Source: Ignavibacteriota bacterium (GTDB taxonomy: Bacteria; Bacteroidota; Ignavibacteria; Palsa-1295). Taken from it: DNA of 7,552 nucleotides. Below are positions 1-7,552 of this stretch, piece after piece. How positions within the stretch are numbered: position 1 is the first letter of the stretch; every line of letters starts with the position of its first letter. Under the pieces are notes generated by a model. That model was not told the DNA's origin. It searched no databases and saw only the letters and a program-made list of their open reading frames with translations. The translations under genes were made by a program, and so were the position numbers. The DNA lies in assembly GCA_025357895.1 (NCBI GenBank), contig JANYLL010000368.1:1-7552 (forward strand). The letters are read 5' to 3'.

Positions 1-983
1 TGCTGGATTGGCTGAACTAAGCCCCCTTGAATCGACCCGAGTGAATAATTCTTCGTCATAAATGTATATTTATAAACGGAAGAATTCAGTTCAGTTGAGT
101 AGCGCAATGCATCGCGGCTCCTTTTTATTTCATGTTGAGAATACGGCTCGCTCCTCTCATTTGCTATCGCATGTATTATCGGAGGCAACTTAAACGACGA
201 TATCGCTGCAAATGCAATATCGGGGAGAATATGTTTTACTGAATCTTCAAAAAAATATTCACCGTAGCTTGCTGCTTCTGCGTTTCGTGTATCGAAGGCA
301 GCGTCATTACCAACCCGAGAATGTGCACCGCAGAAATTCCCATTCAAATACTGACTTGCATAATCTGCCAGAACGCATTCTAAGATCATGCCGCACTTTT
401 TCTTCATAAGAGTATCTTTTACATATTCAGAAATCAATATAAGCGGCGTGATAAAATAATATAGATAACGGGGCGAATCAAATTCAATTTGACCAAAACG
501 AACTGTTTTATTTATCCAATAATTAAGGTAGTCTTCTGCTTCTTTGTGCACCTCTTTGGAAGAGCGATGCATATACCATTCGGATGCGGGCAAATTGGGC
601 CATTCCTGCGACATTAAATAGAGTGAGCTATAATACATGAGAAAATGATTTTCCGTATCGCCGCGATAAGGAGTAAATTTTTTCCAGCATTCCCTGATTT
701 TTTTTTTGTATGCTGTAGGTAATATTTTCTTCGCGGAAAAATATAATCCTGTGCAGCCATACATCCAGAACATATCGCCATATTCTTTTGTAAGGAGCGT
801 GTCAAGTTGTTTCAAGACAAGATCTTTGTGTACTCCTGTTTTAAGACGAGCAGCAACGCAGGAAAAGGTTGGACGGTAATCTTTTTTGGAAATTTGCAAA
901 AGCACATCCTTTCGCATTGCAGATGTTTGTGCATTACCTTGCGAAGAAGTGATCAGAAGCAAAAGTATGACAAGAAATTTCAT
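1..983 (-). CDS. Secreted protein of unknown function, possible (alpha/alpha)-toroid fold; 3' end cut off by window edge
   Basis: An open frame runs from ATG at 983 to the left edge with no stop (327 codons visible). The N-terminus is a clear Sec signal peptide: Lys2, a hydrophobic core at residues 3-12, and a likely cut after Ala18 (GNA|Q). The mature part is rich in Trp/Tyr and alternating helices. Conserved-looking blocks are GDTENHFLMY (108-117), FGQIEFDSPRY (163-173), GAHSR (219-223) and NYSLGSIQGG (312-321). Their spacing recalls secreted (alpha/alpha)-toroid proteins of glycan metabolism, where such His/Glu/Tyr/Arg clusters line the cleft, but I cannot name a family. The ATG shares ATGA with the TGA stop of the upstream propeller gene, which indicates translational coupling and supports this start. 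No strong Shine-Dalgarno sequence is seen. A run of ten A residues on the coding strand (codons 93-96) is a possible slippage site. The gene is real with high confidence; any enzymatic role is inference. Confidence -1.
   Translation of the reverse strand, partial: MKFLVILLLLITSSQGNAQTSAMRKDVLLQISKKDYRPTFSCVAARLKTGVHKDLVLKQLDTLLTKEYGDMFWMYGCTGLYFSAKKILPTAYKKKIRECWKKFTPYRGDTENHFLMYYSSLYLMSQEWPNLPASEWYMHRSSKEVHKEAEDYLNYWINKTVRFGQIEFDSPRYLYYFITPLILISEYVKDTLMKKKCGMILECVLADYASQYLNGNFCGAHSRVGNDAAFDTRNAEAASYGEYFFEDSVKHILPDIAFAAISSFKLPPIIHAIANERSEPYSQHEIKRSRDALRYSTELNSSVYKYTFMTKNYSLGSIQGGLVQPIQ
698..707 (-). repeat. A10 homopolymer inside a coding region
   Basis: Ten consecutive T on the plus strand read as A10 on the coding strand, encoding Lys93-Lys95 and the first base of Ile96 of the secreted protein. 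The frame is intact on both sides, so this copy is in the ON state. Runs of this length are known sites of replication or transcription slippage. Confidence -1.
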
Positions 984-1864
984 TTTACTTCTACAGCTTT
1001 TAGTCTCCAAATCTGTTCTGAATCTAACCCTATTCTAACCGGCAATTCATGAGCGTTAAGATAATCATATGCCCATATACCTCCATCAAGCGAACCAATT
1101 AAAACTTCAGAGCCGAGTCGAAGGGTGGCATTAATATTTTTAGGAAATTCCAGCAAAGGTCTTTTATTTCCGCTTTTAAAATCATCAAACACTGCTATCA
1201 TTTCAGTATCGTCGATAATAAAATTGTGAAGTGCAGAGGAATCAGCATTGATTTTCACCCATTGCAAACCTCCGTCTCCTGAATTATAAATTTTTGTTTC
1301 TGTTGCTGCGTAAATCTTTAAGTGATCCTTTGGATCGATCTTAATGCGTGAGACAAAGATGGGATACGGAATATCAGTATCGGCTTCGAACCATGAATCT
1401 CCCCCATCCATACTTTTCCAAATGGCTTGGGCTGTAGCAATGTAAATATTCTTCGGTGCCTTTTGATCGATAGCAATATCCATTACTTCTGTGATGCGCC
1501 AATCAGTAAGCATTCTCCAATTTGCTCCTGCATCGGTCGAACGCATTACGCCATTGCCGCATGCTTCATAAATGATCTTGCCATTACTATTATTTACGAC
1601 ATCAACTGAATAGCATTTTACATGCTTCCATCCAAGCTGCTTCCATGTTTTAGCTGTATCATCGCTTTGCCAAAGACCCGCACCAAGCGAACTTCCTCCC
1701 ATAGAAGCACCAACTGAATCACTTCCAATAGCGCAAGCATAGAGACGGGTATGTTGGGCAAAAAGCAAGGATGAGGGATGAAGGAAGAGGGATGAAAATA
1801 TAAAGATAGGAAAAAGAATTTTCCTAATACCTAATACCCGACATCTGACACCTGCTTTATTCAT
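980..1864 (-). CDS. Secreted Asp-box (BNR-type) beta-propeller protein
   Basis: This 294-residue protein has a signal peptide (hydrophobic residues 16-28, likely cut after Ala36 in LLFA|Q) followed by a propeller. Four Asp-boxes of the S-x-D-x-G-x-x-W type are visible: SDDTAKTW (67-74), STDAGANW (109-116), SMDGGDSW (151-158) and SGDGGLQW (195-202). They are spaced 42, 42 and 44 residues apart; a fifth, degenerate one (SLDGGIW, 258-264) follows. This matches sialidase-, sortilin- or Ycf48-like propeller blades. The catalytic Arg triad and Tyr/Glu of sialidases are not evident, so a binding or structural role outside the cytoplasm is more likely than hydrolysis. The start ATG overlaps the stop of the upstream enzyme gene (ATGAATAA, 8 nt). 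Two different heptad-repeat arrays encode residues 4-14 and 24-33, so much of the leader is repeat-derived. The C-terminus shows no recognisable type IX secretion domain. Confidence -1.
   Translation of the reverse strand: MNKAGVRCRVLGIRKILFPIFIFSSLFLHPSSLLFAQHTRLYACAIGSDSVGASMGGSSLGAGLWQSDDTAKTWKQLGWKHVKCYSVDVVNNSNGKIIYEACGNGVMRSTDAGANWRMLTDWRITEVMDIAIDQKAPKNIYIATAQAIWKSMDGGDSWFEADTDIPYPIFVSRIKIDPKDHLKIYAATETKIYNSGDGGLQWVKINADSSALHNFIIDDTEMIAVFDDFKSGNKRPLLEFPKNINATLRLGSEVLIGSLDGGIWAYDYLNAHELPVRIGLDSEQIWRLKAVEVK
1767..1794. repeat. Heptad tandem repeat A, unit AGGGATG, four copies
   Basis: Four adjacent 7-bp units are seen on the plus strand. Units 2 and 4 are AGGGATG, unit 1 differs at one base and unit 3 at two. 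On the coding (minus) strand the unit is CATCCCT and encodes residues 24-33 of the propeller protein, including the HPSS stretch within the signal peptide. The period is exactly seven and the frame stays open. Confidence -1.
1823..1854. repeat. Heptad tandem repeat B, units CCTAATA to CCTGACA
   Basis: Two identical CCTAATA units (1823-1829, 1830-1836) are followed by two units that drift towards CCTGACA (1837-1843, 1844-1850) and a partial fifth (CCTG, 1851-1854). On the coding strand this reads as TATTAGG/TGTCAGG-type units and encodes residues 4-14 (AGVRCRVLGIR) of the propeller protein leader. Only 28 bp separate it from array A, whose unit is unrelated. Confidence -1.
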
Positions 1865-3809
1865 TCCGAAACCTCACTCGCGCGTCAATGCCTTCTATCT
1901 TCGGAGATAAAATTAATTTATCATTCACAACTTTCGCCCCAAGAATATTTTTTACAATAAGTGTTATGAATTGCGCCCATGCCCAAACGAGAATTCCGGT
2001 AGGTGGTAAAGGCGGTGTCGGTCGCTCCCCATAAAATTCGAACCACGAACCGGCACTACCTGCTTTTTCAATCAGCCAATCAACTGCGCGCATTCCTTTT
2101 TCTAGATCACCCATCTCAAAATATGCCTGAGCCATGAAGCAGGTTGCAAGCGCCCAGGGACCGGGAGAATCAGGCTCCCCGGAAATATCATAGCGTCCGT
2201 ATCCGCCGCCATCCCAAGCTTGCGACCAAAGTTTTTCTAATTCTATCATGGTGCTGCGGGCAACTTCTGATTTTGGATCAACAATGCCATAGATTATCGG
2301 GAAACATTGCGAGACATCGGGCTCTAGATAATGTGCACCCTTCTTTGCAAGAGGCATATTATCAGGTGTGAATTTGGAGAAGAATTCTTCGCTTTCTTTT
2401 GCGCGTTCTATTAAAAGCTCTCTCTGAACACTACCATCAAGTAATCGACGTTTTAATATTTTGCCGTTTTCAATCAAAGAATGGGTTCTATGAGATGTGT
2501 AGGACTTATACATCTTTGTGGAAGCTTCTTTCCACAAAACACTTTTTTCTAAAGCATTTGTTATTTGCGCGAGTGCAAATGATGCTTCAAGGCCAAGTAT
2601 TGCAAATGTCTGATGTGTTATATCATATCCAGGCTTGATTCCCATTGCTTCATTCCGTTCCCAGATATCACGTGATGCCTTAAGCATTCCAGTTTCTTTA
2701 TCCAGAAATTCTGAGTGAAGAAGATAGTCAGCGATTGCAGAAATTCGTTGCCAATGTTCTTTTATGAATTGATCATCGCCAGTCCATTCATAATATGTAT
2801 AAAGTGCTCGAAGCACAAGCCCATTCGAATCTAATTCTGAATCCGCACCGCCGCGCAAGCGGCTCGCTTCCGCAACCATGCCTTGATCATTCGAAAGTTT
2901 TGTAATAATATTTTCTAAGACTTTCTTCGCTAATTCGAACTGACCGGAATATACTAATGCTTCGGCAACCATTGCTGCATCACGTCCCCATTCCATTCCA
3001 TATTGCCAAAGACTTGCATCGAATTTCCCATTAGCCGAAATAGCTGAGCGTAATCCGATCTTTGCAGCTTTGAATAAATTCGTGATTCGTGATTCGTGGT
3101 TCGTGGTTCGTGAATCGGTTATGATTGAAGTTTTTTCCCAATATTGACGTTCAGCATCGAAGCCGGAATTAATATCAACTTCTCCGGTACCACCAACATA
3201 ATAGATCAAATGAGCTTCAAGACTGCCACCGAAAAAAGGTTCTGGAATTACTGAAATAAATCGTTCATTAAATTTTACTTCCTGCTTCGATGCAATATTG
3301 ATCATATCATATCCATGTGCATAGAGAAAGTTACGATCATGACCGAAGTGAGAAAAAAGATTTGGATTCGCATATAGTGCTGATTCAATTTCAACTTTTC
3401 TCTCATTCGCACCGATAACATTTACCCATCTTATTAAAGAAATACTTTCCGGACTCGTATGAAAACTTTCTTGTACTCTACAATCGCCTGCATGCCAGGT
3501 CGCAAATATATTCGGCACACCTTCATATTCGCTCCAGCATACGGTAAGATCGTCATGCCGTGCTTTATATCGAACTCCATCAATGATAACCGTGATCATA
3601 GTGCGTTCAAGCCCAAGTTCAGGATGGAAAAGAAGACTTCCCGATTTGCGCGAAAAGTTTTCAGGACGAGAAAGAATTACACCAAGCGGACTGGCATTCG
3701 GATTTTTGCTCCATTGAATCGCAGCCTGGAATTTTCCTGAACCAAGAAAGAAATACTCCGTGTCCGCAAGAGTGGTTTGTGAATCAGCGTGTAGTTTTTG
3801 TTCGGTCAT
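1857..3809 (-). CDS. Six-hairpin (GH15-like) glycoside hydrolase-related protein, cytoplasmic
   Basis: This 650-residue protein has no signal peptide. Residues 1 to about 225 look like a beta-sandwich domain. A linker at about 226-244 is partly made of a heptad repeat. An (alpha/alpha)6-type domain follows at about 245-620, and a short beta tail (ILGAKVVNDKLILSP, 622-636) closes the chain. Blocks recalling GH15 glucoamylases and related six-hairpin enzymes are WGRDAA (274-279), ELDSNGLVL (325-333), DIWERNE (381-387), GGGYGRYD (534-541) and PTGILVWAWAQFI (603-615). Glu384 is the best general-acid candidate; Glu591 or Glu595 may be the base. The likely role is cytoplasmic hydrolysis of an imported glucoside or oligosaccharide. 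Substrate and exact family are inference, and other six-hairpin families cannot be excluded. The ATG lies 10 nt after the symporter stop without a Shine-Dalgarno sequence, and the end overlaps the propeller gene by 8 nt. Confidence -1.
   Translation of the reverse strand: MTEQKLHADSQTTLADTEYFFLGSGKFQAAIQWSKNPNASPLGVILSRPENFSRKSGSLLFHPELGLERTMITVIIDGVRYKARHDDLTVCWSEYEGVPNIFATWHAGDCRVQESFHTSPESISLIRWVNVIGANERKVEIESALYANPNLFSHFGHDRNFLYAHGYDMINIASKQEVKFNERFISVIPEPFFGGSLEAHLIYYVGGTGEVDINSGFDAERQYWEKTSIITDSRTTNHESRITNLFKAAKIGLRSAISANGKFDASLWQYGMEWGRDAAMVAEALVYSGQFELAKKVLENIITKLSNDQGMVAEASRLRGGADSELDSNGLVLRALYTYYEWTGDDQFIKEHWQRISAIADYLLHSEFLDKETGMLKASRDIWERNEAMGIKPGYDITHQTFAILGLEASFALAQITNALEKSVLWKEASTKMYKSYTSHRTHSLIENGKILKRRLLDGSVQRELLIERAKESEEFFSKFTPDNMPLAKKGAHYLEPDVSQCFPIIYGIVDPKSEVARSTMIELEKLWSQAWDGGGYGRYDISGEPDSPGPWALATCFMAQAYFEMGDLEKGMRAVDWLIEKAGSAGSWFEFYGERPTPPLPPTGILVWAWAQFITLIVKNILGAKVVNDKLILSPKIEGIDARVRFRNE
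1872..1875 (-). promoter_or_regulatory. Likely ribosome binding site (GAGG) for the propeller gene
   Basis: GAGG on the minus strand lies 7 nt upstream of the ATG at 1864, inside the 3' end of the glycosidase gene. It is the only well-placed Shine-Dalgarno-like sequence I find in the window and supports the start chosen for the propeller gene. It would act together with coupling through the overlapping stop. Confidence -1.
3078..3112. repeat. Heptad tandem repeat C, units ATTCGTG and GTTCGTG, five copies
   Basis: Three perfect ATTCGTG units (3078-3098) are followed by two perfect GTTCGTG units (3099-3112), then a decayed sixth (3113-3119). On the coding strand the array encodes about residues 233-244 of the glycosidase-like protein (SRTTNHESRITN), exactly between its N-terminal beta domain and the helical barrel. 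It is the best-preserved array in the window, which suggests it is the youngest. Confidence -1.
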
Positions 3810-3819
3810 CTTTACAAAT

Positions 3820-5934
3820 TTACGAGCCGATATTCATGATGACAACGTAAAGCAGAATTATTATTGCTACGCCTGCCCAACAGGCTGCGAATCCCCAAAT
3901 ATCCTGCCTTGTTGGTTTTGGGAATTCCCAATTCGAATGTGGAAATATTTTATTACGTTCGGCAAGTTCGGGATCATCAATGCGCTTTTGGACTTCAAGC
4001 GCATCAAGCTCTCTATCTGCAATAGCAGGTGTGTGAACTCTGGCATAAAATTCTTCTAATACTTTCTTACTATTCGGTTTTGTAAGAAGGCTGACAAGAA
4101 AGAGAATAGTAAAGGGGAAAATAATATCGAATGCAAAAGATGCTGTCGATAGTCCTGCCTTAGAGAAATTTTCCAGATCAACTCCAAGCATACTCAACAT
4201 CCATAGCTGAAACTTGAACACGCCCTTCCCTTCTTTCAGTGAATTCGGATCTTTTGGATCGATACGCGCTACTTTTTCAAAATAGATCGCAACAGGTTGC
4301 ACAGTTACGGATTTATCGATCTTCTCGCCGACTGATTTTGCCAAGCCATTTTTTACGTCCGATTCCTTTGCTCGAACTTTGGTCACTTCCGTATAACTTT
4401 TCGTCTCCTGAGTAAGTGCAGGACTTTGCCGCAATGAAGTTATCGCAGGAATAATATTTGGCACAACAACGGTGATCATGATCGAAAGAACCATCTGAAT
4501 GATCACAGCCTTTGTAGAAAGTCTTCGCCAGAAATATACCAGCCACAAAGCAGGACCAATAACCGTACCAATAGAAAGCACATACTTGAATACGACAAAG
4601 ATATCATCAACTGCATAAGCAAATGCAATGCCGCCAATGAGCACAAGAAAAATTACAAGCCTTCCGATAAGTAGTTGTCTTTTCTCAGAAGTATGAGGCT
4701 TCAAAGGAAGTAAAATATTTTTTGTGAATGCCGCCGACCACTCAAGACTTGATCCGGCTTTCGATGCCATATTTGCAGCAAGAACGCTTGCGATCATCAA
4801 TCCGACAAACCCTGTTCCAAGCAGATCAAGCGTCATTGTACCCCAGATAAATGTTGCGTCCGATAATTTATCGGCATACAGTCCAACTGCGATCATGCCC
4901 GTCAACGCCCATCCAATAATTATAAGACGCTTTGCGAATGCACCCGTTACCATTCCGATTCGCGCCGACGAATCATCTTTTGCAGAACCTCCGACTGTGA
5001 AGTTTCGCGGAGCAAGTCCGATCAGATTCACAATAACCATCGTCAATACGAAGTACCATGTATACTCACTTCCTGCGCCCGATCCGAATAAATTAAACAT
5101 TGCATCAGGCACCTTCGCATGAAGTCCGGCGAATCCACCAAGCGCATGAAGCCCAACGGGAATAAGCGCCGTCGAAAGAAAAAAGATCATTATACCTTGC
5201 AAGACATCGGTATAAGCAGCGGCAAAGAGTCCGCCCATAATGACATAAGCTGCAGTGACAAGACCATAGATAATATAGAATGTCGTAAGATCGAGATAGG
5301 AGATACTTGACTTGATCTCACCTCTTTTTTCAAGTTCATGTAAATAGTTTAGCCGGTTTTCGTCTATCGTCGTTCGGCTTCCGTCAGTTGTCGAAGACGC
5401 TTTTACTTCAAGTGCTTTCATTTCCCGAAACATTGCAACACTTTGTTTTTCTTGCGTCGTGCATTCTGTTTCAGGTTTGACTAAAACTGCCTGCATTGTT
5501 TTTCCCGTTATAAGATAACCAAGTGATGAACCATAAATCGCTGAGAGCAAAAGATAAACTGCAAAAAGCCCCGAAAGAAATTTTGATTGAAAGCGATGCT
5601 CGTAAATATCACCCGGTGCAACGTATCGCGCTCGTCTTTGCAGAACCGAGCTGAACCAATAGAACGGAGTAATGAAGAGCACAAGATTCTGAAACCAGAC
5701 ACCGGAAAGACCTTGGCGATATATTTCGCGTGTCACACCTGCTGCCTGATCGGCGCTGACCATATTCCCGAAATTCAGAAAACTCGTCATCACCTTCCCG
5801 AAGCTGCGTCCGGCTTGAAAGAAATCACCTGTGTTTTTGATTTTCTTCTGAGTCCACCGACCAATGACGATCAGCGCGCCAAGGTAAAGCGCGATGATGA
5901 GCCAGTCGATGATATTTAAACCGTAGATGATCAT
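3820..5934 (-). CDS. Sodium:solute symporter (SSS) family permease, unusually long
   Basis: This 704-residue inner-membrane protein has about 13-14 hydrophobic segments, for example near 8-26, 78-97, 120-143, 216-233, 292-308, 336-353, 372-388, 421-440, 447-467, 475-497, 597-617 and 680-700. The family signature is seen in GGLFAAAYTDVLQG (234-247). The segment VLAANMASKAGSSLEWSAAF (384-403) aligns with the SSS helix that in vSGLT carries Na2-site serines. The N-terminal DFFQAGRS (37-44) is also typical. The likely substrate is a sugar or other small organic solute co-imported with Na+, inferred from the adjacent glycosidase gene. Two long hydrophilic insertions stand out: about 151-213, containing heptad repeat D, and about 500-575. 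It is longer than the usual 500-600 residues. The start at 5934 has no Shine-Dalgarno sequence. It heads the tight four-gene cluster and may be co-transcribed with the thioredoxin-like gene 49 nt upstream. Confidence -1.
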   Translation of the reverse strand: MIIYGLNIIDWLIIALYLGALIVIGRWTQKKIKNTGDFFQAGRSFGKVMTSFLNFGNMVSADQAAGVTREIYRQGLSGVWFQNLVLFITPFYWFSSVLQRRARYVAPGDIYEHRFQSKFLSGLFAVYLLLSAIYGSSLGYLITGKTMQAVLVKPETECTTQEKQSVAMFREMKALEVKASSTTDGSRTTIDENRLNYLHELEKRGEIKSSISYLDLTTFYIIYGLVTAAYVIMGGLFAAAYTDVLQGIMIFFLSTALIPVGLHALGGFAGLHAKVPDAMFNLFGSGAGSEYTWYFVLTMVIVNLIGLAPRNFTVGGSAKDDSSARIGMVTGAFAKRLIIIGWALTGMIAVGLYADKLSDATFIWGTMTLDLLGTGFVGLMIASVLAANMASKAGSSLEWSAAFTKNILLPLKPHTSEKRQLLIGRLVIFLVLIGGIAFAYAVDDIFVVFKYVLSIGTVIGPALWLVYFWRRLSTKAVIIQMVLSIMITVVVPNIIPAITSLRQSPALTQETKSYTEVTKVRAKESDVKNGLAKSVGEKIDKSVTVQPVAIYFEKVARIDPKDPNSLKEGKGVFKFQLWMLSMLGVDLENFSKAGLSTASFAFDIIFPFTILFLVSLLTKPNSKKVLEEFYARVHTPAIADRELDALEVQKRIDDPELAERNKIFPHSNWEFPKPTRQDIWGFAACWAGVAIIILLYVVIMNIGS
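5359..5393. repeat. Heptad tandem repeat D, unit TTCGTCN, five degenerate copies
   Basis: Five consecutive 7-bp units on the plus strand fit TTCGTCN. The G at position 4 and the C at position 6 are invariant in all five; T2, C3 and T5 occur in four of five. It encodes residues 181-192 (STTDGSRTTIDE) in a hydrophilic loop of the symporter. The array is more diverged than C, so confidence is lower, but the seven-base period is clear. Confidence -1.
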
Positions 5935-5983
5935 GAGTAGTCAGAACTTAACGGTAAGCGGTTAACAGAGCAGGCTCTTATTA
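5935..5983 (-). other. 49-nt intergenic gap with weak heptads and small hairpins; no convincing terminator
   Basis: The gap between the thioredoxin-like stop and the symporter ATG holds an AGAGC/GCTCT inverted repeat (5968-5979) with only 2 nt between arms and no following T run, so it is a poor terminator. Positions 5947-5967 can be split into three 7-bp units close to GTTAACG (CTTAACG, GTAAGCG, GTTAACA), which also form a TTAAC/GTTAA dyad. This may be a decayed fifth heptad array or an operator. No promoter is obvious, so read-through from the upstream gene is plausible. Confidence -1.
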
Positions 5984-6565
5984 CTACGGTATTCGATCAA
6001 TAATATCTGTTAATACTTTTGCAGAATCGAACATACCTCGTTCCGTGTGGACCACGTTTCCCGTTCTATCAATGACAAAAGTCCAAGGGATAAAGTCTTT
6101 AGCACCAAAGTTGGAATATGCCTTCTGATGCGGATCACTTATAATTTGAAACGAAATCTTTCGCTTATCAGCATATCTATTTAATGAGGTTAATGTTGAG
6201 TAACTTGAATCTCCATCATCTATTGAAACTGCAATAACACTCACTTTGTAGCCAAGAGAATCTGCTATATGTTGAAAATATGGCATTTCATGATTGCATG
6301 GACCACACCATGTAGCAAAAAAATTCAGAATGACTACTTTTCCACGAAAATCTTCTAATGACATATAATTACCCAGCGAATCTTTCCAAGAAATGCTGGG
6401 GGCCAAAGTGATACTGCTATCCGATGTTTTTTTTCCGCTATTGGCAAGAAGAAAGGAGACATTGTTCAAATAGCTGGAATCGGGAATATTATTGGAAGAT
6501 GGACGTGTGGGAACATCATCACAACTTGCTGCAAAAAATAGAACTAGTATTAGAAGGTATCGCAT
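5984..6565 (-). CDS. TlpA/ResA-like thioredoxin-fold lipoprotein
   Basis: This 193-residue protein begins with a short lipoprotein signal (hydrophobic 3-11, lipobox AASC with Cys15 as the lipidated residue, then Asp-Asp). After a Ser/Asn-rich tether (about 16-55) comes a thioredoxin-like domain. It has SLEDFRGKVVILNFFATW (69-86), the redox motif WCGPC with Cys87 and Cys90, and IPWTFVID (159-166) containing the likely cis-proline Pro160. TlpA/ResA-type proteins reduce or exchange disulfides of exported proteins, including cytochrome c apoproteins. Here it would be anchored to a membrane facing the periplasm. It lies upstream of the symporter on the same strand and may be the first gene of the transcript. 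The start at 6565 has no Shine-Dalgarno sequence. Family assignment is secure; the specific partner is unknown. Confidence -1.
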   Translation of the reverse strand: MRYLLILVLFFAASCDDVPTRPSSNNIPDSSYLNNVSFLLANSGKKTSDSSITLAPSISWKDSLGNYMSLEDFRGKVVILNFFATWCGPCNHEMPYFQHIADSLGYKVSVIAVSIDDGDSSYSTLTSLNRYADKRKISFQIISDPHQKAYSNFGAKDFIPWTFVIDRTGNVVHTERGMFDSAKVLTDIIDRIP

Positions 6566-6627
6566 GAGAATCTAAGTAAATGAGAAAACAATAAGTTCCA
6601 ACGGTAATGGAATTCTCTCCCCTCTCA

Positions 6628-6635
6628 CAAAGTTA
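6628..6635 (-). promoter_or_regulatory. Possible Bacteroidota-type -7 box (TAACTTTG) for the thioredoxin-like gene
   Basis: The minus strand reads TAACTTTG, an exact match to the TAnnTTTG -7 consensus of Bacteroidota housekeeping promoters. It would start a transcript with roughly a 55-60 nt leader before the ATG at 6565. A good TTTG at -33 is not seen (the best is a T-rich CTTTT stretch at about the right distance), so this remains a candidate. Confidence -1.
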
Positions 6636-6642
6636 CAACTTT
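6629..6642. promoter_or_regulatory. 14-bp dyad in the divergent intergenic region, candidate operator
   Basis: AAAGTT and AACTTT form a perfect 6-bp inverted repeat around an AC centre. It ends one base before the ATG of the plus-strand gene and overlaps the TAACTTTG box. A regulator binding here could affect both divergent genes. A chance palindrome in AT-rich DNA is also possible. Confidence -1.
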
Positions 6643-6643
6643 C

Positions 6644-7552
6644 ATGACTAATGAAAAGATAAATGACTTATGGACAGGTTCGAAAGAACTTCATGGAAGC
6701 GGCACGATCTTATCGAAATTTGATTTTCCTATAGATGAACGTAAGTTAGGCGGTGCATTCCGCGTCGATGATAATTCTGCTCTGCTTCTTCGCTACTTTC
6801 TTTTTGAACGACTTCTTCTTCGTGCTCAAGCTGGATGGCTGATGGGCACGCCGGAATTTGAAGTGAAGGTCGAATACGGGCGGCATATTTATTATCACTC
6901 CGAAGCCGCAATGGCATTGCGCACACGGCTTACAGAGCTTCGTGTACCCGAAGAAACGACTGACGCATTTTCTGATTCCGGCATTGAACAATTTTTCACC
7001 GAGCTTATTAATGCCGAAACGCCGGCGCATTTTCTTGGCGAAGTGTATGGCGTTGTTCTTCCGCATCTGATCAATGCCTATACCATTCATGCCCAGACGA
7101 CAGACCAGGTTGCCGATGCTCCGACCATCCGCCTCATCAAACAAATTCTTGCTGATTATACGGAGATGTATCTTTGGGGCAAAGAAGCACTCGATGCGTA
7201 TGTACGCGGAGGGTATGACGGCGCGAATATTGTCTTCTCGCAAATGCATATCGAGCAGCTTCTGAATTCTATCGCAGGAATTACCGGAAAATCTGCAATT
7301 GCAGAGCGTCCGCAATCATTACGATCCGAGGGCAAAGCGAAATTTGAACGCTCATTCATTGCAACACGTGATCCGCGATTCGAAACATTCGAGGATACCT
7401 ACGAATACAAAATTGCCGATAAAGGAAAGATCGAATATAAAACGGAGTTTGATGAAACAGCGCTGAATCTCATCCGCTCGCAGCGAGACGAACTCGATGC
7501 CATTGAAACATTCGCCAATGCGCTTTATGAAATTCGCGATGTACCATTCGGA
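6644..7552 (+). CDS. Conserved helix-rich protein of unknown function, possibly ferritin-like; 3' end cut off
   Basis: An open frame from ATG 6644 runs to the right edge in phase (303 codons, no stop). An in-frame TAA at 6605 and no other start between support this ATG; there is no Shine-Dalgarno sequence. There is no signal peptide or membrane segment, so it is probably cytoplasmic. Predicted helices carry Glu/His-rich blocks: LFERLLLRAQAGW (53-65), GRHIYYHSEAAMALRTRLTELR-type motif at 79-100 (His81, His85, Glu87), AETPAHFLGEVYG (124-136), DAPTIR (158-163) and YTEMYLWGKEAL (172-183). The repeated Glu/His positions on helices are reminiscent of ferritin-like or di-iron helical bundles, but I do not recognise the family with certainty. 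It is divergent from the transporter cluster and shares its short upstream region, so co-regulation is possible. It is a real gene with high confidence; function unknown. Confidence 0.85.
   Translation, partial: MTNEKINDLWTGSKELHGSGTILSKFDFPIDERKLGGAFRVDDNSALLLRYFLFERLLLRAQAGWLMGTPEFEVKVEYGRHIYYHSEAAMALRTRLTELRVPEETTDAFSDSGIEQFFTELINAETPAHFLGEVYGVVLPHLINAYTIHAQTTDQVADAPTIRLIKQILADYTEMYLWGKEALDAYVRGGYDGANIVFSQMHIEQLLNSIAGITGKSAIAERPQSLRSEGKAKFERSFIATRDPRFETFEDTYEYKIADKGKIEYKTEFDETALNLIRSQRDELDAIETFANALYEIRDVPFG

Overview
The window reads as a chromosomal segment from a Bacteroidota/Chlorobi-type (possibly Ignavibacteria-like) bacterium. The evidence is indirect: moderately low GC by eye, almost no Shine-Dalgarno sequences, a TAnnTTTG promoter-like box, a periplasmic TlpA-type lipoprotein and an Asp-box propeller protein. 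No rRNA, tRNA, IS element, phage gene or CRISPR array is visible, and no gene-free stretch exceeds 80 bases.

Layout. Five genes lie head to tail on the minus strand. Read in transcription order from right to left they are: a thioredoxin-fold lipoprotein (5984-6565), a large sodium:solute symporter-family permease (3820-5934), a cytoplasmic six-hairpin glycosidase-like enzyme (1857-3809), a secreted Asp-box (BNR) beta-propeller (980-1864), and a secreted protein of unknown function that runs off the left edge (1-983). The last four are very tightly packed: a 10-nt gap, then an 8-nt overlap, then a 4-nt ATGA overlap. They are almost certainly one transcription unit with translational coupling. 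A divergent plus-strand gene (6644-7552, truncated at the right edge) encodes a helix-rich conserved protein of unknown function. A 78-nt divergent intergenic region holds a promoter-like box inside a 14-bp dyad.

How the genes may work together. The symporter could import a small sugar or glycoside. The cytoplasmic six-hairpin enzyme would hydrolyse it, and the two exported proteins would act on or bind the parental glycan outside the cytoplasm. The substrate cannot be read from the sequence, and no SusC/SusD pair is present.

Most unusual observation. The operon carries at least four unrelated short arrays of degenerate 7-bp tandem repeats, each with its own unit: AGGGATG at 1767-1794, CCTAATA/CCTGACA at 1823-1854, ATTCGTG/GTTCGTG at 3078-3112 and TTCGTCN at 5359-5393. 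All lie inside open reading frames and keep the frame open. All fall where a protein tolerates change: the signal peptide (two arrays), an interdomain linker, and a hydrophilic loop of the transporter. A weak fifth array may lie in the 5935-5983 intergenic gap. They resemble the heptameric short tandem repeats (STRR) of filamentous cyanobacteria in period, but here each locus has a different unit and they are read through as protein.
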